Assembly: GCA_937892085.1 (NCBI GenBank)
Contig: CALAVD010000057.1
Coordinates: 1 to 5,975 of the forward strand
Reading direction: 5' to 3'
DNA from: an uncultured Prevotellaceae bacterium
Lineage (GTDB): Bacteria; Bacteroidota; Bacteroidia; Bacteroidales; Muribaculaceae
DNA: 5,975 nucleotides
A program made the translations under genes and the position numbers. Of this stretch, positions 1 through 5,975 are shown in pieces (position 1 is the first letter of the stretch; each line of letters opens with the position of its first letter). The notes below the pieces were generated by a model. That model was given only the letters and a program-made list of their open reading frames with translations, did not search any database and was not told where the DNA came from.

Positions 1-3000
1 AAGATTCTCTCAATGCCGCATAATGTTCTTGATTACTTTAGTGAAAATACTATGACAGCATTGAGTAATCTTGAATACCTTGATATGAGCTATAACAAAC
101 TTACATCTACACAAAGCTTGTCTCATAATACTAAGTTGATTTATGTAGATGTAAGTGAGAACCCAACATTCAATAGTTACTTTAATCATCTTGAATATCT
201 CACTCAACTAAAAACTTTCAAGGCCGCAAATTGTGGACTATCAGCCACTCAAACACAATATAGCAGCACAAACGGCTATTTCCCAAATGAAAGTGTTGAA
301 TATGTTGACTTGAGTAATAATACAGCATTAACTACAATGTATTGTCCTGCCACCAACAACCTCAAGACGCTTATCGTCAACGGCTGCACTGGCCTGCAGG
401 GCAGCAGCTCAACGGGAGCTTTGGGAGGCAGTTCCACTTATATTCCCCGCATGACTCACTTGGAGCACCTTGAGCTTAACAATGTTGACCTTTATCTTCA
501 CACAGGTTCCACTACTACTGGACTCTTCTCGCTGTTGACACCCAGTGTTGCACCTAACCTGCATTACATTGACTTGAGCAATGACAAACTTGGTAGTGCA
601 GCAAAGCCCACATTTGCTTTCCCTGCTCTTGACACACTGCTTATCAATGACAACCCTAATCTTACAGAATTGACAGTAACAAGCCTCAATGCTCCTGAGA
701 ATGTGAGTATTGATGTCACCAATGATGCGGCCCTCACTACTCTCGCTATTACTAACAGCGGTTTGACACAAAGCACCATGCCTACAATAGCAGCTACTGG
801 TGCCAATGCGCTATACAAACTTGACTTGACAGGCAATGCGTTTACCGACGTGCCAACTACTGGCATCTCGTCGCTTACAACACTCGTAATGAATGACAAC
901 CAGCTTAGCGACTTGAATGTGAGTGAGAGCAATATTCATTACCTCTACGCCCAGAGCAACAACTTCCCGGCTGGGGAATACACTTTGCCACAGACCTCGC
1001 TCGTTGGTCTCGACTTGGGTAACAACGGTTTCACCAAGTTTAAAGCCGAGAATAATACCTCGCTTAAGTCGCTGGCATTGGCTGGCAACTCAGGCCTCAC
1101 CGAGATAGAGCTTCATGGAAACACCGCTTTGACACAGACCAGCCCTGATGGCGAGATTGAGACCGACAACGGTCTCTATATCAAGGGACTGAGCAGTCTG
1201 CAAACTCTCAATATCGAGAACAGCTCGTTCAACAAACTGGGCCAGGAGCACTCGCTGCAGGGCGTAACTGGACTCACTAAGCTGCAGGCTCGCCATAACA
1301 ATTTCACCACGTTCACCAATGGCGTGTACGCGCTCGACGTGGCAGGAAATGGTAATTACCGCAAGGCCGACAATGCAGAGTCGAGCCTGGAGTATCTTAC
1401 CGCATTGGAATATCTCGATCTTGCCTACAACAACCTGCAAGACAGTGTTCACCTCTACCGCAACACAGCCCTCAAGCATCTCGATGTGAGCCACAACAAC
1501 GAGATTCACGGAGTAATTGACGGCACTATCACTCAAAGTGATGTGGCAGCACAAAATGCCATGCGCTCAAAGAAAGCTAAACGATTAGTGAAATATGGCA
1601 TGTACTATGGCGATAAGGGTGAACTCACCGATGCTCTCTATGCTCAAGCTTGTGCAGTGCAGAATCCTCGTCAAGTGCCCTTCGACATTCGCTATGAGGA
1701 CCTGAACGACACAACAGGCCTTTACCACCTTGACCTCCAGAAGAACCTCAACCTGGAGTGGATTGACATCAGTTACACCAACATCCACAACACGGCCGCC
1801 GGACCGGGCGTGATGAACCCCGGCTGGATGTCGGCCGACTGGGTGGGCGACAGCAACGAGGCTCTTGCCGCCTCAGTACAGAACAACACTACTACAACGC
1901 GTGCCTACTCGGCTTTCCACACATTTGTCTATTTCGCCCCTTGCTCCAAACTCAAGACCATTCACGCGGACCATTGCAACTTGCAGTCGCTGGGTGTGAG
2001 CTACTTCCCCGAGCTCGATACGTTGACGGTTTCCTACATGTATGGCGACTGCTACTTTATGCGTGATGCCACGCCTAGTGATTTGAGATATGGCATGGCA
2101 AATACTGGGCCAGCTAGAGTGCGCAAATATCTTAGTCCTAAGACCAATTCTGAGACTGGCATTCAAGATGCTGTTAATGTGGTGGGACCTGATGGCACGG
2201 AAAACACATATTATGACAATAACATCAAGTACTATGACATCAGCTATAGTGGCTATAATGAGCTGCGATTTAATTATGGCATAAATCTTGAATATATTAA
2301 CGTGAGTGGCAATCCGCTCAAGTTCAACGTTCATGATACTGGTAATTCTTACCACAACTCCCTCGACGTGACTTACTGCCCGAACATCCGCACTGTGCTT
2401 GCCGAGAATTGCGCCGACCTGCCTGTGGTGCGCGCTCACAACCGTGCATCACTTGACACTCTAAACCTGAGCAACGATCCTAACCTCAAGATCCTCTACG
2501 TGCAGAACGACCCATTGCTTAAGGACAACTTCCAGGGCCTCAACACTTTGACTGGTCTTGAGACGCTGTTTGGCTACAACAACACGCAGTGGGGCGGCAT
2601 TGATGTTACAGCCAACACGGCTTTGAAGAACTTGTGGGTATCGAATATCAACGCCAGCAGCATTGACGTTAGCAATAACACCGCTCTCGAGAAACTGCGC
2701 GTCTATGACAACTCGCTCACAGCTCTCAATGTTGGCAACAATCTGGCCCTCACTTGGCTCGACCTTGCCCGCAACAAGGTGCCAAGCATGGACTTGAGTA
2801 CCAACTCCGCATTGCAGTTCTTCAACTGCTCTAACAGCGAGGAAACACTTGCCGAGCTTGCCGCAACCGAGCTTCTTAACCATGATGGCAGCGACTATGA
2901 CACCGCCACCCCAACAAGCCTTGATGGCAAGGCAAGCACTGGCGGCAACAGCCTGAGCGACCTCGTGCTCTACGGTACATCCATCGCCGATGTGCGCGCC

Positions 3001-3816
3001 AACTATAACGACCTGCACTGCATCAAGCCTGGCACTGGTGGCAGCTTCGCCAACTTGACCAACATTGAGTTTGCCCACAACCACATCAACGGTATAGACC
3101 TGAGTGCCGCAAGTGACGCCCTCACCATCAATAGTGAAGATAACGGCCGCACCATCACTGCTGAATGTGCTAAGTTCTATCAGCAAGGACAGTTTAATCC
3201 TCTCAACGAAGTGACCGTGTTCTACTTCCAGCTTGAGGATATCAATACGGGCAGTCAAGCAATCGATAATTCCGAGCCACTTGCCTCTAAGACCAGCGAG
3301 GACAGCAAGGGTGCAACAAGATTTCTTGGTCAAGACGGTTTCATTCTTGATGAGCTGAATGCTTGGGACTCCTCTAATTCGGCTGTGTTTATCCCTAACG
3401 CCCCAAGTGGAATCTCGCCAAGGGATGTAACTGTTGACCCAAGTAACATGAATCAATACCTCACCGAGGTGCCAGGAAGAATTGTTGTGCTCCAAGAAGA
3501 CCCTGAACACCCCGCTGAAGGACGTGCCACATATACTTATAACAACGGTAAAGGCGAGAGTGTGTTCTACCTCGATTGGACTGCCAACACCGAAATACCT
3601 ACTGCTATTGAGACTATCGACGCAGGTGATGGTGTGAGCATCGCCAACAGCTACGGCAACCTCACTGTCAATGGCAAGGACGGCACCGTGGTGGGTGTTT
3701 ACGACCTCAACGGCCGCCAAGTGGCCAGCGAGACCATCGCTGACGGCAAAGCCGTCATCACAGGCCTCACCCCTGGCATCTACCTCGTGAACGGCACGAA
3801 GGTGCTTGTGAAGTAA
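1..3816 (+). CDS. Leucine-rich-repeat surface protein with T9SS-type C-terminal tail (5' partial)
   Basis: The frame is open from base 1 (Lys-Ile-Leu-Ser before the Met at 13), so the true start and signal peptide lie off the left edge; residue numbers here count from the Met at 13 and reach 1267. Residues about 20-1030 are an array of roughly 30 degenerate leucine-rich repeats with cores such as LEYLDMSYNKL, LHYIDLSNDKL, LTTLVMNDNQL and LEKLRVYDNSL, rich in Asn, Asp, Ser and Thr. Two stretches break the array (about 510-565 and 680-765). Residues about 1031-1194 form an unrecognised acidic linker, and 1195-1267 resemble a T9SS type A sorting tail. The repeats resemble the non-BspA bacterial LRR type, with LDVS.NTAL-like units. 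By family knowledge such proteins are exported and displayed or released to bind proteins or glycans; the ligand here is unknown. It ends with TAA followed by a strong terminator, so it is the last gene of its transcript. Confidence 0.9.
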   Translation, partial: KILSMPHNVLDYFSENTMTALSNLEYLDMSYNKLTSTQSLSHNTKLIYVDVSENPTFNSYFNHLEYLTQLKTFKAANCGLSATQTQYSSTNGYFPNESVEYVDLSNNTALTTMYCPATNNLKTLIVNGCTGLQGSSSTGALGGSSTYIPRMTHLEHLELNNVDLYLHTGSTTTGLFSLLTPSVAPNLHYIDLSNDKLGSAAKPTFAFPALDTLLINDNPNLTELTVTSLNAPENVSIDVTNDAALTTLAITNSGLTQSTMPTIAATGANALYKLDLTGNAFTDVPTTGISSLTTLVMNDNQLSDLNVSESNIHYLYAQSNNFPAGEYTLPQTSLVGLDLGNNGFTKFKAENNTSLKSLALAGNSGLTEIELHGNTALTQTSPDGEIETDNGLYIKGLSSLQTLNIENSSFNKLGQEHSLQGVTGLTKLQARHNNFTTFTNGVYALDVAGNGNYRKADNAESSLEYLTALEYLDLAYNNLQDSVHLYRNTALKHLDVSHNNEIHGVIDGTITQSDVAAQNAMRSKKAKRLVKYGMYYGDKGELTDALYAQACAVQNPRQVPFDIRYEDLNDTTGLYHLDLQKNLNLEWIDISYTNIHNTAAGPGVMNPGWMSADWVGDSNEALAASVQNNTTTTRAYSAFHTFVYFAPCSKLKTIHADHCNLQSLGVSYFPELDTLTVSYMYGDCYFMRDATPSDLRYGMANTGPARVRKYLSPKTNSETGIQDAVNVVGPDGTENTYYDNNIKYYDISYSGYNELRFNYGINLEYINVSGNPLKFNVHDTGNSYHNSLDVTYCPNIRTVLAENCADLPVVRAHNRASLDTLNLSNDPNLKILYVQNDPLLKDNFQGLNTLTGLETLFGYNNTQWGGIDVTANTALKNLWVSNINASSIDVSNNTALEKLRVYDNSLTALNVGNNLALTWLDLARNKVPSMDLSTNSALQFFNCSNSEETLAELAATELLNHDGSDYDTATPTSLDGKASTGGNSLSDLVLYGTSIADVRANYNDLHCIKPGTGGSFANLTNIEFAHNHINGIDLSAASDALTINSEDNGRTITAECAKFYQQGQFNPLNEVTVFYFQLEDINTGSQAIDNSEPLASKTSEDSKGATRFLGQDGFILDELNAWDSSNSAVFIPNAPSGISPRDVTVDPSNMNQYLTEVPGRIVVLQEDPEHPAEGRATYTYNNGKGESVFYLDWTANTEIPTAIETIDAGDGVSIANSYGNLTVNGKDGTVVGVYDLNGRQVASETIADGKAVITGLTPGIYLVNGTKVLVK
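70..3100 (+). repeat. Array of about 30 degenerate leucine-rich repeats
   Basis: The repeats are visible at protein level rather than as DNA repeats. Each unit is roughly 20-25 residues and carries an LxxLxLxxNxL-like core, for example LEYLDLAYNNL, LKHLDVSHNNEI, LDTLNLSNDPNL, LTWLDLARNKV and finally LTNIEFAHNHI near residue 1015. Unit spacing is irregular, with several units lengthened by Ser/Thr/Gly-rich loops. The predicted fold is a long curved solenoid. The unit count is by eye and could be off by several. Confidence 0.8.
3595..3813 (+). other. T9SS type A-like C-terminal sorting domain
   Basis: The last 73 residues start at IPTAIETID and carry the usual landmarks of the Bacteroidetes secretion tail: VYDLNGRQV (1229-1237), LTPGIYLV (1252-1259) and a terminal basic KVLVK (1263-1267). 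In this family the tail directs export through the type IX machinery and is normally removed at the cell surface. The canonical Pro-Asn-Pro motif near the start of many such tails is absent, replaced by an ANSYGNLTVNG segment, a variant I regard as common in gut Bacteroidales. No T9SS machinery gene is in the window, so functional secretion by this route is inferred. Confidence 0.75.
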
Positions 3817-3837
3817 CGCCAGTCGGCGCGTGAAACG

Positions 3838-3881
3838 AAGAACGAGGAACGTGAAAAGTGAATTTACGTTCCTCGTTTTTT
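3838..3881 (+). terminator. Intrinsic terminator of the LRR gene
   Basis: A perfect 12-bp inverted repeat pairs AACGAGGAACGT (3841-3852) with ACGTTCCTCGTT (3866-3877) across a 13-base loop. The stem can be lengthened by one G-U and two A-U pairs using 3838-3840 and 3878-3880. The right arm runs straight into six T residues (3876-3881), the classic rho-independent layout for forward transcription. It lies 21 bases after the LRR stop codon. Confidence 0.88.
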
Positions 3882-3884
3882 CTG

Positions 3885-3892
3885 TATTTTTG
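3885..3892 (+). promoter_or_regulatory. Candidate Bacteroidetes -7 promoter element for the DUF3108-like gene
   Basis: TATTTTTG is an exact match to the Bacteroidetes primary sigma consensus TAnnTTTG. An imperfect upstream partner, TTTA at 3863-3866, sits 18 bases before it, near the expected spacing for the -33 TTTG box but inside the preceding terminator hairpin. Transcription would start near 3899 and leave a leader of about 90 bases before the ATG at 3989. The stretch is T-rich, so a chance match is quite possible. Confidence 0.35.
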
Positions 3893-3988
3893 AAGTCCCA
3901 AACTTTCAAGATCTCATACCGTAGATACTTCATTTTAAACTTTTGAAGATTGATTGAGTCTTATGTAAAACTAAAAATAAAGATTATA

Positions 3989-4375
3989 ATGAAGAAGTCA
4001 ATTTTTTTATTTTTTCTTGTTTCTGCTTTTGTGTTCTCGCCACTGGCAAAGGCATTGACAATCACTAACGAGACGCTTAACTATCAAGTGGTGTATCACT
4101 GGGGCGTGGTGTGGAAACATGCTGCCGATGCCACCCTTACCACGACAAAGACCGACAATGGATACAGCTCTCGACTCACGGGCAAGACGCGCTCCTGGGC
4201 CGATAAGGTATATACCGTGCGCGACACTCTGAAATGCACCATGAACAGCAATTTCCGCCCCATCAAGTATGAGAAACTCACGCACGAGAAGGACTATTAT
4301 GCTCATGACATTGTAGCATTCACTTACTACTATGGCAACACCAATGCCACAGGTCCATTCGCCTCCCCACTCTGA
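3989..4375 (+). CDS. DUF3108-like secreted protein, 3' end lost at the junction
   Basis: I choose the ATG at 3989 over an in-frame TTG at 3950 because it begins a clear signal peptide: Lys-Lys at positions 2-3, a hydrophobic core, and likely cleavage after LAKA at residue 22. An A-rich leader precedes it, as is usual in Bacteroidetes, with no Shine-Dalgarno sequence. The mature part contains YQVVYHWGVVWKHAADATL, then KTRSWADKVYTVRDTL and FRPIKYEKLTHEKDYY, a pattern I associate with Bacteroidetes DUF3108 proteins: short periplasmic or outer-membrane-associated proteins of unknown function. Native-looking sequence ends at about residue 118 (YYYGNT, base 4342), roughly half the usual length. The last ten codons, NATGPFASPL and the TGA at 4373, are the reverse complement of GH43 coding sequence. 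The reading frame is therefore a hybrid, and its stop is not the gene's own. Confidence 0.7.
   Translation: MKKSIFLFFLVSAFVFSPLAKALTITNETLNYQVVYHWGVVWKHAADATLTTTKTDNGYSSRLTGKTRSWADKVYTVRDTLKCTMNSNFRPIKYEKLTHEKDYYAHDIVAFTYYYGNTNATGPFASPL
4328..4345. other. Junction truncating two convergent genes
   Basis: Forward coding homology (DUF3108-like) runs up to about 4342, and reverse coding homology (GH43) runs down to about 4334. The shared bases 4334-4342 (GGCAACACC) can be read as Gly-Asn-Thr in the first gene and, on the other strand, as Gly-Val-Ala in the second. Past the junction each frame stays open by chance, giving meaningless hybrid tails: ten codons forward, and reverse down to a stop at 4007. 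I see no terminal inverted repeat, transposase or att-like repeat at the point. The pattern fits a microhomology joint, either made during assembly or by recombination in the cell. The exact base is uncertain because it rests on remembered family patterns. Confidence 0.7.
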
Positions 4376-4702
4376 CTTGGCATAGTAGAGCACGTACCGT
4401 CCATTGATATAGTTGATGTCTGGAGCCCACAGGTTGCCCTTGGGGTTCCACTTCGGGCGGCTCTCTCTGGTAAAGGCTGTGGTGACGAAATCCCAGTCGA
4501 CAAGGTTCTTCGACCTGTAGATGGGCAGGTTGCGGATGTTCTCCGTGGCATAGAGGTAGTAGTAGCCGTCGGGAGCCTTGATGACGGTGGGGTCAGGCAG
4601 ACTCGTCGGGATGACAGGGTTGCGATACTCGCCAGCAGGCTGCTGGGCAAAGGCTGCCAGGGTCAGGCAGAGGGTCAGGAGGGTGGATGTCAGTTTTTTC
4701 AT
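4334..4702 (-). CDS. GH43 family glycoside hydrolase (arabinosidase-type), N-terminal fragment
   Basis: The ATG at 4702 starts a signal peptide with likely cleavage after AFA at residue 19, followed by QQ; there is no lipobox cysteine. The mature start EYRNPVIPTSLPDPTVI carries the DP motif whose Asp (residue 37) is the expected general base of GH43 five-bladed propeller enzymes. GYYYLYATE, NLVDW, NLWAPD (Asp95) and EWGGEWTCGIGVA follow, all typical of secreted arabinan- or xylan-active members. Native sequence ends at about residue 123 (base 4334), whereas the family usually exceeds 300 residues. The pKa-modulating Asp and the catalytic Glu are therefore missing and this fragment cannot be active. 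The frame stays open to a stop at 4007, but that part is antisense to the DUF3108-like gene. The gene lies 71 bases after the protease on the same strand with no recognisable TAnnTTTG promoter between, so cotranscription is possible. Substrate specificity cannot be fixed. Confidence 0.82.
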
Positions 4703-4730
4703 AGGGATGGATGATGGGTGATGGGGGAGA

Positions 4731-4751
4731 TCCGTCGGGAAAACCGACGGA
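4731..4751 (-). promoter_or_regulatory. Perfect 8-bp hairpin between the protease and GH43 genes
   Basis: TCCGTCGG (4731-4738) pairs exactly with CCGACGGA (4744-4751) around a five-base loop (GAAAA forward, TTTTC reverse). It lies 22 bases past the protease stop and 28 bases before the GH43 ATG. No T-tract follows on the reverse strand (the next bases are TCTCCCCC), so it is not a canonical intrinsic terminator. It could be a weak terminator, an mRNA-stabilising 3' hairpin or a leader structure for GH43; which one is inference. Confidence 0.5.
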
Positions 4752-4773
4752 CACATGACTTGGTTGATAGGGA

Positions 4774-5975
4774 TTAGGGGTTATTGGCAAGGACTTCGAG
4801 AGCCCTGTTGACGATATGGTTGTTTTGATTGATTACCTGGAAATATTCGCTCATGCCCCACAGGTCGCGGGCTACAAGTGCTTTCAGCTGCAGGCGCAGC
4901 TGTGGCAGCGTGTTCTGCAGCTCCTCGTCATCGCGAGGCTTCACGTCTTTCTTCGCTGCCTCTTCAAGCAATTTGTCGACCATGTCCTTCGGAACCTCGT
5001 ATGACTGGGCATACTTCTCGAATGAAGGATAGTTCTTCTTGAGTTGCCTGCGATGGTTGTCGATATACTTCAGGGAAGCATCGATGATGAAGCTCTTGGC
5101 TGCCAGCTCGCGATGGAAACGGGTATACTGTGTGGTATCGAGAGGTACGAAGTGGTCGGGCATGATGCCCCCGCCTCCGTAGACGGTGCGGTGCTTGCGC
5201 AGTGTATAGCAACGCAAGGAGTCATCGAAATGAATGCTGTCGGCCGAATACAGTTCGCCATGCTTGAAGCGTTTCTCAATATCCTCAGCATAGTCTTTCT
5301 TCTCGCCTTTCACGTAGGGTTTCTGGATGCAACGGCCTGACGGTGTGTAGTAGTGAGCCACGGTGAGCCGGATCATCGAGCCGTCTGGGAACTCCAACGG
5401 CCTTTGCACCAGTCCTTTGCCGAAGGTGCGCCTTCCGACGAGGATGCCTCGGTCCTGGTCTTGTATGGCTCCGCTGAGGATTTCGCTGGCCGATGCCGTG
5501 TATTCGTTGGTAAGCATGACAACACGTCCTGCGCGCAGCTTTCCGTTGCCTTGTGCCTTATACTCCTGTCGTTTCACCCGCAGACCCTGCTGATAGACGA
5601 TGAGGTCGCCCCGTTCCAGGAACTCGTTGGCAATCTGGGCAGCAGTCTGCAGATAGCCTCCACCGTTGTCCTGAAGGTCTACGATGAGGTCTTGCATCCC
5701 TTCAGCCCTGAGCTTTTCTACGCCTTCCATGAACTCGTTGTAGGTGGTGGCACCGAAGGAGGTGATGCGGATGTATCCGACACGAGGACGTATCATATAG
5801 GTGGCATCGACCGATGTGACGGGTATCTTGTCGCGTACGACCTTAAAGGTCAGCATATCCTTGATGCCACGTCGCACGACACCGAGGTTGACCTTGGTGC
5901 CTTTCTTTCCTCGAAGGCGCTTCATGATGTCTTCTCTCGACATCTTCACCCCGGCAATGGCCGAGTCGTTGACCG
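4774..5975 (-). CDS. S41A C-terminal-processing peptidase (CtpA/Prc-like), N-terminus off the window
   Basis: The frame runs off the right edge: eight further codons (VNDSAIAG) precede the GTG at 5949, so that GTG is internal, not the start. Numbering from it, residues 1-45 are the end of a PDZ domain (MKRLRGKKGTKV), which normally presents substrate C-termini to the active site. The S41 catalytic core follows, with VGYIRITSF, DLQDNGGGYL and TASASEI. Ser153 (codon 5491-5493), Lys178 in TFGKG (codon 5416-5418) and Gln182 (codon 5404-5406) have the 25- and 4-residue spacings of the Ser-Lys-Gln triad of CtpB-type enzymes, so the protease should be active. GGGGIMPD and a helical, charged C-terminal extension of about 120 residues are typical of Bacteroidetes members. 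These are exported enzymes that trim or degrade cell-envelope proteins; the specific substrate is unknown. The gene ends with TAA at 4774-4776. Confidence 0.92.
   Translation of the reverse strand, partial: VNDSAIAGVKMSREDIMKRLRGKKGTKVNLGVVRRGIKDMLTFKVVRDKIPVTSVDATYMIRPRVGYIRITSFGATTYNEFMEGVEKLRAEGMQDLIVDLQDNGGGYLQTAAQIANEFLERGDLIVYQQGLRVKRQEYKAQGNGKLRAGRVVMLTNEYTASASEILSGAIQDQDRGILVGRRTFGKGLVQRPLEFPDGSMIRLTVAHYYTPSGRCIQKPYVKGEKKDYAEDIEKRFKHGELYSADSIHFDDSLRCYTLRKHRTVYGGGGIMPDHFVPLDTTQYTRFHRELAAKSFIIDASLKYIDNHRRQLKKNYPSFEKYAQSYEVPKDMVDKLLEEAAKKDVKPRDDEELQNTLPQLRLQLKALVARDLWGMSEYFQVINQNNHIVNRALEVLANNP

Noticed and set aside
3817..3828. Short inverted repeat CGCC-AGTC-GGCG just after the LRR stop
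   Set aside because: Only 4 bp of stem; the much stronger terminator 13 bases further on explains the region.
2461..3933. Reverse-strand open frame of 490 codons opposite the LRR gene
   Set aside because: It lies almost wholly antisense to clear LRR and sorting-tail coding sequence. Its translation is rich in Val, Ile, Cys and His without domain structure, and its start lies beyond the forward terminator. It is a codon-bias shadow.
3938..3945. AACTTTTG as a -7 promoter element for the DUF3108-like gene
   Set aside because: It matches TAnnTTTG at all but the first base, but there is no TTTG-like box about 19-21 bases upstream. The exact match at 3885-3892 is the better, though still weak, candidate.
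3950..3988. Upstream TTG start for the DUF3108-like gene
   Set aside because: It would add 13 residues in front of a textbook signal peptide. The A-rich stretch just before the ATG at 3989 suits a Bacteroidetes leader better.
4328..4345. Mobile-element insertion site as the cause of the joint
   Set aside because: No transposase, terminal inverted repeats, target duplication or integrase was found on either side, and ordinary coding sequence abuts on both sides.
4007..4702. A genuine overlapping convergent gene pair or new fusion system at the joint
   Set aside because: Family-like residues stop at the same point in both genes and the extensions are exact antisense of the partner, which truncation explains more simply than function.
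4703..4756. GTG-type start at 4756 adding 18 residues to GH43
   Set aside because: The extra residues are Pro/His/Ser-rich, overlap the hairpin and precede a clean signal peptide at the ATG at 4702.

Overview
The window looks like Bacteroidales DNA, probably gut or oral and of the Prevotellaceae/Muribaculaceae sort. The support is a very long surface-type leucine-rich-repeat protein ending in a type IX secretion (T9SS) sorting tail, a short secreted protein resembling Bacteroidetes DUF3108 proteins, A-rich translation leaders without Shine-Dalgarno sequences, an exact TAnnTTTG promoter element, a GH43 arabinosidase-type enzyme and an S41 processing protease with a Bacteroidetes-style C-terminal extension. 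Genus and species cannot be fixed from the sequence.

Left part (1-4342, forward strand). A leucine-rich-repeat gene enters from the left edge already open and ends at 3816 with a T9SS-type tail. It is followed by a near-perfect intrinsic terminator (3838-3881) and a candidate promoter (3885-3892). Next is a signal-peptide protein starting at 3989, which matches the DUF3108 pattern for about 118 residues and then stops matching.

Right part (about 4334-5975, reverse strand). An S41 C-terminal-processing peptidase enters from the right edge with its Ser-Lys-Gln catalytic residues intact and stops at 4774. After 71 bases containing a perfect 8-bp hairpin, a GH43 gene starts at 4702. It runs only 123 residues before its homology also ends.

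The central oddity is the meeting point near 4328-4345. The two genes face each other and both lose their 3' halves at the same few bases, where one 9-base stretch can be read as native sequence of either gene. G+C is about 50% in the left gene and about 59% in a sampled part of the protease. Either an assembly chimera or a real inversion/recombination breakpoint would explain this. I favour the chimera, so gene order across the point should not be read as biology until checked. I see no CRISPR array, tRNA, rRNA, insertion sequence or recognisable new defence system.
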